Of a stretch of 64,000 bases of DNA, positions 38,377 to 47,910 are shown piece by piece; position 1 is the first letter of the stretch; the number at the start of each line of letters is the position of its first letter. A program made the translations under genes and the position numbers. The notes beneath the pieces were generated by a model that worked only from the letters and a program-made list of their open reading frames with translations, was not told where the DNA came from and ran no database searches. The DNA is from an uncultured Ignavibacteria bacterium. GTDB taxonomy: Bacteria > Bacteroidota > Ignavibacteria > Ch128b. The DNA lies in contig CALDZP010000017.1 of assembly GCA_937944105.1 (NCBI GenBank), positions 24,258-88,257 of the forward strand. Reading direction: 5' to 3'.

Positions 38377-40311
38377 TTAATCCTCTAAGGGGAAAATTTC
38401 TATTCCAAACTTTTTTTTAAACCTTTTCGTGATTTTGAATCTTATTCTAAATCTAAGATTATTTTGAATTTTACCATAGCTTTCTGAGTATACATATTCT
38501 TCTATTTTTATTTCAGAATTTGGCGGTGTCCAGAATTCTATTTTAATTCTCACATTATCACGACTAAGTTCGTAGATTGTGTCAGTAAATTTTCTAATTT
38601 TAACTTCAGGATGTAAATGATAAAATACTTCAATCTGATTTTCACCATTATTTTCAAAAGCATCCAGGACTTTAATTGAATTTTTCAATAAGTTGAGTTC
38701 TATAATTCTTATTACTTTAATGGGATTTTTTAATCTGAGATATGCTGAATGTTCTGCATAAACAGAATTGACATCCCAGCTATTGAAATTATATGATGTT
38801 AATTGAGGTTTAGATAAGTCTTCTTTTATTCTAAATAAATTTAAAAACTCTGCTTGTTCGGTATTGTCAACCAATACAGTATTATGAGAATATGTAGAAC
38901 GAAATTTTTGTCTCATTTCAGGATCGGGAGTATATAAATAAGTTCCAGAATCAACAAAAAATCTTTTTCCTTTATAAGCGAGTTCAAAGCTAAGAATATC
39001 ATTATGTCCATGTCCACCCCAGCCATTCATACCTATATCACCAAAATCAAAAAAAATAAAAAAACCATTGTGATTTAGTACAGCGTAACCACCATCTGGG
39101 AAAATTTTATGCTCGGTTAAAATTTCCACAGTCTGGATTTCAGAAAATTTTTTATATCCGTCAAGCCCAAGTAGTAATAGAACATCTACAAAATTTTTTT
39201 CAGCTTTTGATTTTAAATTTTGATCATTAAAAATTACAGCACCAATAACAAGAGTATTCCTCATTTCGCTGACTTTTTCAAAAAAATTAAATTTAATTAT
39301 TCTTCCATCATCGCAATCGCCAACATTTGGTACTTCATCGCCCAAAACATAAGAAGCAATAAACTCAAACATTTTATGGAGTCTTTCTTTGAATTTAATT
39401 GAAAAAGGTTTGTTTAATCTTTCAGCCACTATATATGAGAGAGTAAGAATTTCTGTTACCAACCTCTGATAGAAAGTAGATTTTTCATAATCTACTCCAT
39501 CTTCATAAACCTGGATTAAAATTTCCTTCTCAAGTTCTTTTTTCGCAAACCTGAACCAATTCCTTCCAAATCGATATTTGTAAAAAAATGCACCAATCCA
39601 GATAAGTCCCATTAAATCGCTAAGGTAATGATTTCCATTTCTCCTACCATATTCAAGATTATTTCTAATGAAAAGCCCATGCTGGTAAAGAGAATTATAA
39701 ATTTTTTTAGCAATCTGTTCGTTGAAACTTTGAGAAAATTTGAAAATATGAAGAGCAAAAATCCAATTAACTGCACGAATTGCCACTTCCATTGCACAAT
39801 TCCAGTTGACTCCATAGCAAAATGGATTTTGTTCGATCCAATTCAGAATTAAATCAAAAAATTTATTTGCATATTTTTCATCACTATTTATAATAAAGGC
39901 TTTGGCTAACCAGTGTGATTGATGGAAACGACTTAACTCCCATGGGACTTTAATATCGCTACCATTAATTGATTCTTTTGAATTAATTTTTGTGTAAAAA
40001 ATTTTATCCCATGTTCTACCTGATTTAAAATCCTGTTGCCAGTTAATTTTTTCCCCAAGATATGTCAATTGAGAGCCAAGTGTTTGAAATTTATTTTGAA
40101 TAATTAATTCAGCTTCTTCAAGAATTTTTTGCTCAGATTCAATATTTAATAATTCAATTTTTATTTGTTCATTTAGGAAGTCGTTTGAGTCGAGAAAATA
40201 ATATGGAATCAAATCGGGATTCTTTTTATATAACCCCAACTTAACTTTTAAGATAAAAAAACTTTTTCGAATAAAATGTATGTAAGCGATTTTAATTTTT
40301 TGAATAAGCAT
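38377..40311 (-). CDS. Heparinase II/III-family protein of a polysaccharide locus
   Basis: 644 residues. The N-terminal two thirds form an alpha/alpha toroid (WELSRFHQSHWLAKAFIIN, NWNCAMEVAIRAVNWIFA, NNLEYGRRNGNHYLSDLMGL) and the C-terminal part a beta-sandwich starting at GMNGWGGHGHNDILSFELAY and GKRFFVDSGTYLYTPDPEMR. These are the conserved Hepar_II_III phrases. No signal peptide is seen, which is common for members in capsule/exopolysaccharide clusters whose activity on the nascent or misplaced glycan is not known. A 115-base gap separates it from the methyltransferase upstream. Confidence 0.88.
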   Translation of the reverse strand: MLIQKIKIAYIHFIRKSFFILKVKLGLYKKNPDLIPYYFLDSNDFLNEQIKIELLNIESEQKILEEAELIIQNKFQTLGSQLTYLGEKINWQQDFKSGRTWDKIFYTKINSKESINGSDIKVPWELSRFHQSHWLAKAFIINSDEKYANKFFDLILNWIEQNPFCYGVNWNCAMEVAIRAVNWIFALHIFKFSQSFNEQIAKKIYNSLYQHGLFIRNNLEYGRRNGNHYLSDLMGLIWIGAFFYKYRFGRNWFRFAKKELEKEILIQVYEDGVDYEKSTFYQRLVTEILTLSYIVAERLNKPFSIKFKERLHKMFEFIASYVLGDEVPNVGDCDDGRIIKFNFFEKVSEMRNTLVIGAVIFNDQNLKSKAEKNFVDVLLLLGLDGYKKFSEIQTVEILTEHKIFPDGGYAVLNHNGFFIFFDFGDIGMNGWGGHGHNDILSFELAYKGKRFFVDSGTYLYTPDPEMRQKFRSTYSHNTVLVDNTEQAEFLNLFRIKEDLSKPQLTSYNFNSWDVNSVYAEHSAYLRLKNPIKVIRIIELNLLKNSIKVLDAFENNGENQIEVFYHLHPEVKIRKFTDTIYELSRDNVRIKIEFWTPPNSEIKIEEYVYSESYGKIQNNLRFRIRFKITKRFKKKFGIEIFPLED

Positions 40312-40426
40312 TTTAATGTATGAATTTCTTTATACAAAGATATTTAAAAAACAAAAAAGCCCGATTGTTTTTGAATTACGAAAAAATTAAATCAAAATTA
40401 TTATGTAGATGAGATAATTAGTGAAA

Positions 40427-41158
40427 TTAAATTTTTATTCCAACCCAACCCATTCTATGTCCAAAGTATTTAACAAAAAAATCATGAGCTTTAAAGAAAT
40501 TTCCTGATAGATCACCTGCACTTGAACAGAAGAAAAGTGGTTTGACATTATTTTTAGTCATGATTCTTTTAAGTTCCCAGGGAAAGTAATGGTGTTCGTA
40601 TCCGAATGGACTTGTGCCTTTTTTCTGCATCAATGTACTTCTTAAGTATTTCCCAATGTTTAGTTTATTTGGAAGAGTGATTATAACATATCCACCCTTT
40701 TTAGTTACTCTTACTAATTCATAAAATGCTTTTTCTCTTTTATCTTTTTCTGGAATGTGTTCTAAAGTTGAGAATGAAAATGAAACATCAAAGAAATTAT
40801 CCTTGAAAGGTAATTCTGTTGCGTCTGCAACAATTATCTTAATTTTTGCTCTAAAATCTGGATGAATTTCTTTATCAGCAATTTGATTAGCTACTTTAAT
40901 AATTTCAGGAGCTATATCGATTGAATAAAATTCTTTTACTCTTGATGCAAAATAAATTTCATCTATCGGGAAAAATGTTCCAACATTAAGTACCTTCTTA
41001 TCTTTTAGTCCACCAGGTATTTTTGAAATTAATCTGTAATCAACTTTAAACTTAGATTGAAACATGTAATTCCAATCTTCTCTAACATCAAAAACATCCT
41101 CAGGATTTAAATGTTTTGTAAACTTTTCTATAACAAGTGATTGTTTATTATTTGACAT
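40427..41158 (-). CDS. Class I SAM-dependent methyltransferase
   Basis: 243 residues. SAM-binding motif I is KVLNVGTFFPIDEIYF (a shortened glycine loop), motif II is FYSIDIAPEIIKVANQ, then ADATELPFKDNFFDVSFSFS and LEHIPEKDKREKAFYELV, with KKGGYVIITLPN as motif VI. This is the Methyltransf_11 group. It overlaps the flippase stop by one base (TAATG), so it belongs to the glycan locus and may methylate a sugar or a lipid-linked intermediate; the acceptor is unknown. Confidence 0.88.
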   Translation of the reverse strand: MSNNKQSLVIEKFTKHLNPEDVFDVREDWNYMFQSKFKVDYRLISKIPGGLKDKKVLNVGTFFPIDEIYFASRVKEFYSIDIAPEIIKVANQIADKEIHPDFRAKIKIIVADATELPFKDNFFDVSFSFSTLEHIPEKDKREKAFYELVRVTKKGGYVIITLPNKLNIGKYLRSTLMQKKGTSPFGYEHHYFPWELKRIMTKNNVKPLFFCSSAGDLSGNFFKAHDFFVKYFGHRMGWVGIKI

Positions 41159-42405
41159 TATTTCCTCTTAATGGTTTTTCTATAATATGAATAGTGCATT
41201 AAAAAATTAATTAACATTGAAATTAATGTTGCCAATGCAGCACCGTATCCTTTAAGACAAGGTATCAAAATTAAATTCAATAAAACGGTATACAGAGAAA
41301 AAGAACCAGCTATCTTTAATAAATAATTACCTTTCCCTTTCGCACTTAAGAAAAAATTATAAGGCTGAAAAGCTCCCATAAAAAAGTTTGCTAAAACCAT
41401 TGGTAAAATTAATGATACTGCTTCAGAATACTTTTTTGAAAATAAAAATTCAAGAATAAATCCACCAATTAAAAGATAAACCAGACTTGAAAATGTTAAC
41501 CAGACAAAATTTATTTTGAAAACACGTGGTGGTATTTTTTCTAAGCTCGCAAATCCTTTAAATAATGAAGTACATAATGATCTTGAAAAAACTGAAATTG
41601 GAATTGTGAAAAAATTTATCAAAGAATAATTGGCGACTTCTATTTCTTTGGCGAAATATTGAATTAATAGAACATTCGATTGATAACCAATCATACCAGT
41701 AACACGACCAATATAAACTTTCAATCCATACTCTCTGGTTTCTCTGATAATTTCTCTCAGATGAATTTTAAAATTTTTGAATTCGGGTTTAGAAATTATA
41801 ACCGTTACTATGGTTGCAACAAAAAATGAAAAAACATACATAAATGCAGATGACTTTAAGCTGAAAAAACCAAATAAATATATAAAGCCAATAAAAACAA
41901 AGTAAAGTAATCTTGGAAGTAATGTGTAAAGTGAAAGTTTTAAAACCTCATTACTACCCTGAAATATTAATTGAATAAAAAATTGAAAAGGAAATGTGAT
42001 AGATGGAATTAATCCAATTAATATCAAATATTTGATGCTTGAATTGAAAAGATTATCAACAAAGAAAGAGATTATAAACAAAACAAATATGTAACCCAGC
42101 GAAATGATAGTTCCAATTATATAAAGCGCACCAATTATTTCTCGTTCTTTGTTGAATTCTTTTTCTAAAGCAATAAGTCTCGACCCTGCAGCAAAATATC
42201 CAAACTCAAAAATTAGTGCGATAAGTGTTAAAAGCTGAACATAAAAATTTAAAGTTCCGAATTCAGATTTTGTTAGTAAACGTGTGTTTGCGATTGTAAA
42301 AAGGAGTCCAAAAAACATTGCTCCTATTTGTGAGAAATAAAGAGCAATAGTTTGTTTAGCAGTTTTTGTCAAATTAAATAAGTTGAATTTTGATAAATAG
42401 TCCAT
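41158..42405 (-). CDS. Polysaccharide/lipid-linked oligosaccharide flippase (Wzx-like)
   Basis: 415 residues with about twelve membrane helices. It begins LTKTAKQTIALYFSQIGAMFF and has FTIANTRLLTKSEFGTLNFY, the usual N-terminus of the MVF/polysaccharide transporter (RfbX/Wzx) group, with a mid-protein EYGLKVYIGRVTGMIGYQSN. It would move lipid-linked oligosaccharide across the inner membrane. It shares one base with the stop of asnB (TGATG) and one with the start of the methyltransferase, so all three are one operon. Confidence 0.9.
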   Translation of the reverse strand: MDYLSKFNLFNLTKTAKQTIALYFSQIGAMFFGLLFTIANTRLLTKSEFGTLNFYVQLLTLIALIFEFGYFAAGSRLIALEKEFNKEREIIGALYIIGTIISLGYIFVLFIISFFVDNLFNSSIKYLILIGLIPSITFPFQFFIQLIFQGSNEVLKLSLYTLLPRLLYFVFIGFIYLFGFFSLKSSAFMYVFSFFVATIVTVIISKPEFKNFKIHLREIIRETREYGLKVYIGRVTGMIGYQSNVLLIQYFAKEIEVANYSLINFFTIPISVFSRSLCTSLFKGFASLEKIPPRVFKINFVWLTFSSLVYLLIGGFILEFLFSKKYSEAVSLILPMVLANFFMGAFQPYNFFLSAKGKGNYLLKIAGSFSLYTVLLNLILIPCLKGYGAALATLISMLINFLMHYSYYRKTIKRK

Positions 42406-44318
42406 CAGTCAATTAATTTTCCTTCGAACCAGTAATCGTACCACATGAAAAGGTTTAATAGATTCCAGGTATTTTGAATAAAATCATACCTGTTTGAAAC
42501 AGGCGATTCAATTAAAAATTTTATAAAGTCCCTGTTGAAAAGATCTAAACGATGAATGTTAGAATTAAATAAATAGTTTTTTGTAAAATTAAAGAGTTCA
42601 TTTTTCAACCAGAAATTCATGGGTGCAGCAAAACCTTGTTTCTTTCGGTAAATTATTTCGTCCGGGATTATACCTTCAACAGCTTTCTTTAAAATGTATT
42701 TAGTAAAATTCTTTTTGATTTTAATTTTTGAATCGATCTTGAAGGAGTATTCCACAAGTCGGTAATCGAGGAAAGGCACGCGAGCTTCAACTGAAGTAGC
42801 CATTGCCATTTTGTCAACTCTCATTAAAAGTAATTCTGGTAAACGATTTTTGAATTCGAGATAAATGAATTTCCTCAGCAGATCATTGATTTTACTTTTT
42901 TTGTTATAGTTCCTATAAATTTCTTCAATCTTCTGGTAAGAGTCATTTAAATTTTTTTGTAAAAGTTTTGACTTATGTTCTTCAGTGAAGTTAATTGCAC
43001 CACCCCAATAAATTTCCTGACAATCTTTAATTCTTCTTATATAATCGATTTCAAGTAATTTACCTTCATCTTCCCATAATTTTTTAGTTAATCGATAGAA
43101 TAAATTATTCCATGAAGAAGGTAATTTTTTAAAAAGATATTTATTAATCTGAGCTACTTTAAGTTCTCTTAGCATCCATGGGTACCCAGCAAATTCTTCA
43201 TCGCTGCCTTCACCAACTTGCACGACAATTGTACCATTTTCTCTTGCAAGTTTTGAAACAAAATAAAGTGGGATACAAACCGGATCAGCCAGTGGTTCAT
43301 CCTGATGATAAACTAATTTTGGAAAGAAGTTCAATGCATCTTTTGCATCGATTAAAATTTCGTGGTGATTGGTTTTAAATAACTTTGCAACTTTTCGAGC
43401 GTAATCGAATTCATTGTTATGTGGAAAATCTTTGAAGCCAATTGAAAAAGTATCAACAGGTCTGTCCATTAATTCAGTCATTAGTGCAACATTTGTGGAA
43501 GAATCAATTCCACCGCTGAGAAAAACTCCAAATGGTACATCACTTATCATTCTATCTTTAACTGATTGTCGAAGTAGTTTAATAATACTTTGTTTGATTT
43601 GATTTTCATCCTTTTCAAGAATTTCGTTTTCAGAGTTTAGAACATCATAATATTCTTCAATCTTTAGATCTCCATTACCGTTTAATAACAAACGATGACC
43701 AGCCGGTAATTTTTTTATTTCTTCAAACATTGTTTCAGGAGATGGTGGTATTAGAAATGTCAGATATTGTGATAATGATTTTAAGTTTATTTCTTTTTTC
43801 ACTGCAGGATGTTTCAGGATTGATTTAATTTCTGACGCAAAAATGAATTTCCCGTTTTGAAAAGTATAATAAAATGGCTTTTTACCAATTCTATCACGAT
43901 AGGCAATTAAAATTTTTTTCTTTTCATCCCATATTGCAATTGAAAACATTCCATTTAATTTGTGGATGAAATCAATTCCAAATTCTTCATATGCATGTAA
44001 TATTGTTTCGGTATCGCTTTTTGTTCTGTATTTATAACCTTTTTTTTCGAGTTCATCTCTAACTTCAAGATGATTATAAATTTCACCATTGAAGACTATC
44101 CAGATAGATTTGTCATGATTACACATAGGTTGATTAGCAGAAGGAGATAAATCAATTATAGCAAGTCTTCGAAATCCAAATCCGACTTTTTTTGAATCGT
44201 TTATGAAAATTCCCTCAGCGTCAGGTCCGCGATGTTGCATTTCATCGCGCATTTGGATTAAAATATTCTCATCTACCGATGAATTATCGAAGCTAATTAT
44301 TCCACAAATTCCACACAT
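42405..44318 (-). CDS. asnB: Asparagine synthase-type glutamine-hydrolysing amidotransferase
   Basis: 637 residues. The N-terminal class II glutaminase has the nucleophile C2 (MCGICGIISF), then RRLAIIDLSPSANQPM and VFNGEIYNHLEVRDEL. The synthetase domain has PFGVFLSGGIDSSTNVALMT (PP-loop), GEGSDEEFAGY and RVDKMAMATSVEARVPFLDY. The gene might make asparagine, but homologs in capsule loci are thought to amidate sugars or act in glycan modification. Heading an operon with a flippase and a methyltransferase favours the second. Length is normal for the long AsnB type. Confidence 0.9.
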   Translation of the reverse strand: MCGICGIISFDNSSVDENILIQMRDEMQHRGPDAEGIFINDSKKVGFGFRRLAIIDLSPSANQPMCNHDKSIWIVFNGEIYNHLEVRDELEKKGYKYRTKSDTETILHAYEEFGIDFIHKLNGMFSIAIWDEKKKILIAYRDRIGKKPFYYTFQNGKFIFASEIKSILKHPAVKKEINLKSLSQYLTFLIPPSPETMFEEIKKLPAGHRLLLNGNGDLKIEEYYDVLNSENEILEKDENQIKQSIIKLLRQSVKDRMISDVPFGVFLSGGIDSSTNVALMTELMDRPVDTFSIGFKDFPHNNEFDYARKVAKLFKTNHHEILIDAKDALNFFPKLVYHQDEPLADPVCIPLYFVSKLARENGTIVVQVGEGSDEEFAGYPWMLRELKVAQINKYLFKKLPSSWNNLFYRLTKKLWEDEGKLLEIDYIRRIKDCQEIYWGGAINFTEEHKSKLLQKNLNDSYQKIEEIYRNYNKKSKINDLLRKFIYLEFKNRLPELLLMRVDKMAMATSVEARVPFLDYRLVEYSFKIDSKIKIKKNFTKYILKKAVEGIIPDEIIYRKKQGFAAPMNFWLKNELFNFTKNYLFNSNIHRLDLFNRDFIKFLIESPVSNRYDFIQNTWNLLNLFMWYDYWFEGKLID

Positions 44319-44593
44319 AAATCTTATTCAAAATTGGTTCTTAATAAAATTAAATTAATAAAAATACGCATCGTTTACTTATAAAAATTTTTCAGCTTAG
44401 ATTGTAATTTATAATTATTTAGAATTTAATTATACTTATCAAACGAAGATTTTTAATTGAATTTATGACTAACTAATGATAGTCAATCTTCAAATAACTT
44501 AAATAATCTGATGAGACATTTAGAGTTATCATTTGATGATTTATTTGATCAAATAAGGTTTTGAACAAAAACGGAATAAAAATGGAGATTCAA

Positions 44594-45085
44594 ATGGAAC
44601 ATAAAAAAAGACCCAGTTGGGATGAATATTTTTTAAAACTTGCAATGTTAGCTTCAGAAAGATCAACCTGTCCGAGAATGCATGTTGGTTGTGTGCTCGT
44701 AAAAGATAAGTATGTTCTTGCTACTGGCTACAATGGATCACTTCCAGGTCAACCACATTGTGATGATGTTGGTTGTTTAATTGTTGATAATCATTGTGTC
44801 AGGACAAACCATGCAGAAATAAATGCTCTTGTACAAGCATCTTTACATGGTGTGAATGTGAAAGGTGCAACAGCTTATGTAACAAATATGCCATGTACAA
44901 CTTGTGCTAAAGCTTTAATCGCTGCTGGAATTGTTCGAGTTGTTGTCTTTTCTGATTATCATGATTCTCTTGGTGTTCAGTTTTTCAAAGATTCTGGGGT
45001 TGTGATTGATAAATTACCAATGCCTGAAAAGGTCATAAATTATGATCTTGAAAATTATAGTTCCGCAAGAAAAATTGATAAATAA
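44594..45085 (+). CDS. Deoxycytidylate (dCMP) deaminase, ComEB-like
   Basis: 164 residues from the ATG at 44594, which has GGAG upstream and starts the conserved HKKRPSWDEYFLKLAMLASE; earlier in-frame ATG (44582) and TTG (44561) give only unconserved extensions. The zinc site is H73 and E75 in TNHAEINALVQ with C101 and C104 in MPCTTCAKALIAAG. The further RSTCPRMHVGCVLVKD and GSLPGQPHCDDVGC are typical of dCMP deaminase/ComEB, which supplies dUMP for dTMP synthesis. It is divergent from asnB with a 275-base gap. Confidence 0.93.
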   Translation: MEHKKRPSWDEYFLKLAMLASERSTCPRMHVGCVLVKDKYVLATGYNGSLPGQPHCDDVGCLIVDNHCVRTNHAEINALVQASLHGVNVKGATAYVTNMPCTTCAKALIAAGIVRVVVFSDYHDSLGVQFFKDSGVVIDKLPMPEKVINYDLENYSSARKIDK

Positions 45086-45234
45086 AACATTTCAAAAATT
45101 CTTAGGTCATTACATGATAAAGCAAAATAGTTTTGACGAAATTGAATTTGTAGAGCATAAAGGAATTATATAATTTCGTTTTGTAATAAGAGAGTTAAAT
45201 ACTCCTATAATCAATAACCAATAAGAGGTGATTT

Positions 45235-45666
45235 ATGTTTACAAAAAAATTTTGGCTAACCTTTGTGTTAGTCTTTGTGGTTTTAGAAGCCACAAACTAT
45301 TTCTTCTACATGTATTTGCTCGATCCACTCTGGAAAGATCCAGAAGTAGCAAAAGCCTTTAGACCAGAAGAAGAAATGTTTTCTAAAATGTGGATGGGCT
45401 ATATTTTAGATTTAATATGGAGCTTTTTCTTTACATTCTTCTTTGCTAAAGGTTTTGAAAATAAGGGGGTATGGGAAGGAGTGAGATTTGGCATATACAT
45501 AGGTTTATTTTACTTCCTGGTTGTATCATATGGGAATTATATTGTTTTCCCGATTCCATATAAAGCAACTCTTTATCCCTTCTTGTGTGGTTTTGCTCAA
45601 TCAATCATACTTGGTGTTGTTGCTGCTCTTTTATACAAACCAAAAGTACAATCTGAGGAAACCTGA
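45235..45666 (+). CDS. Small four-helix membrane protein of unknown function
   Basis: 143 residues with four hydrophobic segments (about 6-27, 56-74, 80-102, 112-134). It begins MFTKKFWLTFVLVFVVLEAT and has an acidic loop DPLWKDPEVAKAFRPEEEMF between helices one and two. No family is recognised. A GAGGTG site precedes the ATG and a strong terminator follows directly, so it is a single-gene transcript, and the terminator suggests it is well expressed. Confidence 0.75.
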   Translation: MFTKKFWLTFVLVFVVLEATNYFFYMYLLDPLWKDPEVAKAFRPEEEMFSKMWMGYILDLIWSFFFTFFFAKGFENKGVWEGVRFGIYIGLFYFLVVSYGNYIVFPIPYKATLYPFLCGFAQSIILGVVAALLYKPKVQSEET

Positions 45667-45686
45667 GAAGATTTTATCAGTTCATT

Positions 45687-45719
45687 GCCTCTCTGAATTT
45701 CAGAGAGGCTTTTTTATTT
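45687..45719 (+). terminator. Rho-independent terminator after the 143-residue membrane protein gene
   Basis: GCCTCTCTG (45687-45695) pairs perfectly with CAGAGAGGC (45701-45709) across a five-base loop and is followed by a long T tract. It ends the upstream gene before the PgpH-like gene. Confidence 0.9.
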
Positions 45720-45759
45720 TAAAGTAAAAATTTTTTCCAATTAATAATTAAAGTTTGAT

Positions 45760-47907
45760 ATGAAATCAAAGGCTGCAAAGAAGAATTATTTTCATTTAAT
45801 TCGTTTTTCGGTAATTATGGTCACAATTTTTGTTATTACTCTTTTCTTCCCCAAAAATGAAATTATTGATAAAGAAATTAAAGTAGGTGATATTTGGACA
45901 TCTCAGGATCTTATTGCACAATTTTCATTCCCTGTTTTAAAGTATCAAGATGAATATGAAAAAGAAGTTACAGAAGCATTAAAATATGCACTTCCTATTT
46001 TTGAGCTTGATGAAAATATTTCGATTAATGTTGAAAAGAATATTAAAATTTTTGTTGATGATTTTCGAAAAGATGTAAAATTATTTCTTGAAAATAAGAT
46101 AAACACCGATTCCATAAGTTTAATTTATTCTTTAGAACTTGATTCAATAAAACTTAAAGAACAGTTTTTGAATTTAAACCAGAATTTCTATAGCGAACTT
46201 GAAATAATATTAAAAACATTTGTAGGTGGTATTTATTCAAAAGGTTATTTGAATCTAAACAAAGAAAATATAGATAGGGATTCTATTTATGTTCGAGTGA
46301 AAAATCGAGAAAGTAAATTTTCAAAAGATAATTTCTATGATGCAAGTGATATTAATATACTAATTGAAGAAATGGTTAATAATTTAAAATTTAATCAAGA
46401 AATTTTTTCTTCTTTGCTAAAAACTTTTTTGAAAAAATTTATTCAACCGAATTTAATATATAATGAGAATGATACTATCCTTTCTAGAGAAGAAGCCAAA
46501 AATAAAGTTTCTAAGAATGTTGGAATAGTTCTTGAAAACGAACGAATTGTCGCCAAACATCAGAAAATTACTGAGGATATTAAAAGAAAAATTGATTCAT
46601 ATAGAAAAAAGATATTTGAGAGAGGTGAAAAGTTTGATACAGTCCTTCAATTCATTGGGAAGTTTTTACATATTTCTGTAATTCTTTTAATTCTTGGAAT
46701 TTACATCTATTTATTTCGTAAAAAAGTCTATAACGATATCAGCAAAATATTAATCATATCAATTGTAATTATTCTAATTTCTTTTCTGGCGTACATATCC
46801 TCAAGAATTGAAATTGATTTGCCTGTAGAATATTTAATTTTTATTCCTGCTGCCTCAATGTTAGTTACTATAATTTTTGATTCACGATTAGGATTTTATA
46901 CAACAGTAATTATTTCTTTAATAATTGGTGGAATCCGAGGTAATGATTATACAATTGCAACGGCTAATTTAATAGCAGGGGCATTGGCTGTGTATTCAGT
47001 CAGAGATATTAAAAATCGTTCTCAAATTTTTCGTTCTTTACTTTTTATTTTATTGGGATATTTAACGACAATTCTGGCATTTGGACTTGAACGATATTCA
47101 ACTTTCAAGGAAATTGGGAATGAATCAATTTTTGCACTGGCAAATTCAATAATTTCCCCAGTACTCACTTATGGATTATTAATTTTCTTTGAGAGGATTT
47201 TTAATGTAACAACGGATTTAACGCTCGTAGAACTTGCAGATTTTAATCATCCATTACTACAAGAGTTACGATTGAAAGCTCCCGGTACTTTTCATCATTC
47301 AGTAAATATGAGCATCCTTTCTGAAAGCGCTGCAAAAGCAATTGAGGCAAATACAATTCTTACAAAAGTTGGTGCATTATATCACGATGTAGGGAAAATT
47401 GTTGAGCCAAATTATTTCATTGAAAATTTAAGAGAAGAAAAAAGTGAACACGAAGATCTTGATCCCGAACACTCAGCTCAAATAATCTTAAATCATGTTG
47501 AAGAAGGTATTGAACTTGCACGAAAATATAAATTACCAGAAGAAGTCATTGATTTTATTCCGATGCATCATGGAACAACACAGGTTCAGTATTTCTTATC
47601 AATTGCGAAAAAAACTAAAAAGCAAATCGACGAAGATAAATTTAAATATCCTGGTCCAAAGCCAAAATCAAAAGAAACTGCAATTGTCATGCTTGCCGAC
47701 GCCGTTGAATCGATGAGCAGAAATCTTGAAATTGTAAACGAATCAATTTTAGAAGAATTAATTGATGATGTAATTAGAAAAAGATCTTTTGAAGGTCAAC
47801 TTGATGATTCAAATTTAACTTTAAGAGATCTTAAGAAAATAAAAGAAAGCTTTATTAATACCTTGCTTGGATTTTACCATCAAAGAATTGAATACCCAGA
47901 AAGTTGA
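45760..47907 (+). CDS. PgpH-like membrane HD-domain phosphodiesterase
   Basis: 715 residues in the order: a membrane segment (12-28), an extracytoplasmic 7TMR-HDED-type region (about 35-295), seven membrane helices (about 300-485) and a cytoplasmic HD domain. The HD motif is seen in LKAPGTFHHSVNMSIL and GALYHDVGKIVEPNYFIENL, followed by DPEHSAQIILNHVEEGIELA and FIPMHHGTT. This layout is that of YqfF/PgpH, which degrades c-di-AMP in Firmicutes and is common in Bacteroidota. The next gene starts three bases later. Confidence 0.9.
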   Translation: MKSKAAKKNYFHLIRFSVIMVTIFVITLFFPKNEIIDKEIKVGDIWTSQDLIAQFSFPVLKYQDEYEKEVTEALKYALPIFELDENISINVEKNIKIFVDDFRKDVKLFLENKINTDSISLIYSLELDSIKLKEQFLNLNQNFYSELEIILKTFVGGIYSKGYLNLNKENIDRDSIYVRVKNRESKFSKDNFYDASDINILIEEMVNNLKFNQEIFSSLLKTFLKKFIQPNLIYNENDTILSREEAKNKVSKNVGIVLENERIVAKHQKITEDIKRKIDSYRKKIFERGEKFDTVLQFIGKFLHISVILLILGIYIYLFRKKVYNDISKILIISIVIILISFLAYISSRIEIDLPVEYLIFIPAASMLVTIIFDSRLGFYTTVIISLIIGGIRGNDYTIATANLIAGALAVYSVRDIKNRSQIFRSLLFILLGYLTTILAFGLERYSTFKEIGNESIFALANSIISPVLTYGLLIFFERIFNVTTDLTLVELADFNHPLLQELRLKAPGTFHHSVNMSILSESAAKAIEANTILTKVGALYHDVGKIVEPNYFIENLREEKSEHEDLDPEHSAQIILNHVEEGIELARKYKLPEEVIDFIPMHHGTTQVQYFLSIAKKTKKQIDEDKFKYPGPKPKSKETAIVMLADAVESMSRNLEIVNESILEELIDDVIRKRSFEGQLDDSNLTLRDLKKIKESFINTLLGFYHQRIEYPES

Positions 47908-47910
47908 AAA

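Noticed and set aside
44319..44593. Divergent gap between asnB and the dCMP deaminase gene, searched for a riboswitch or small RNA
   Set aside because: Only AT-rich sequence with no convincing stem or conserved core was seen.
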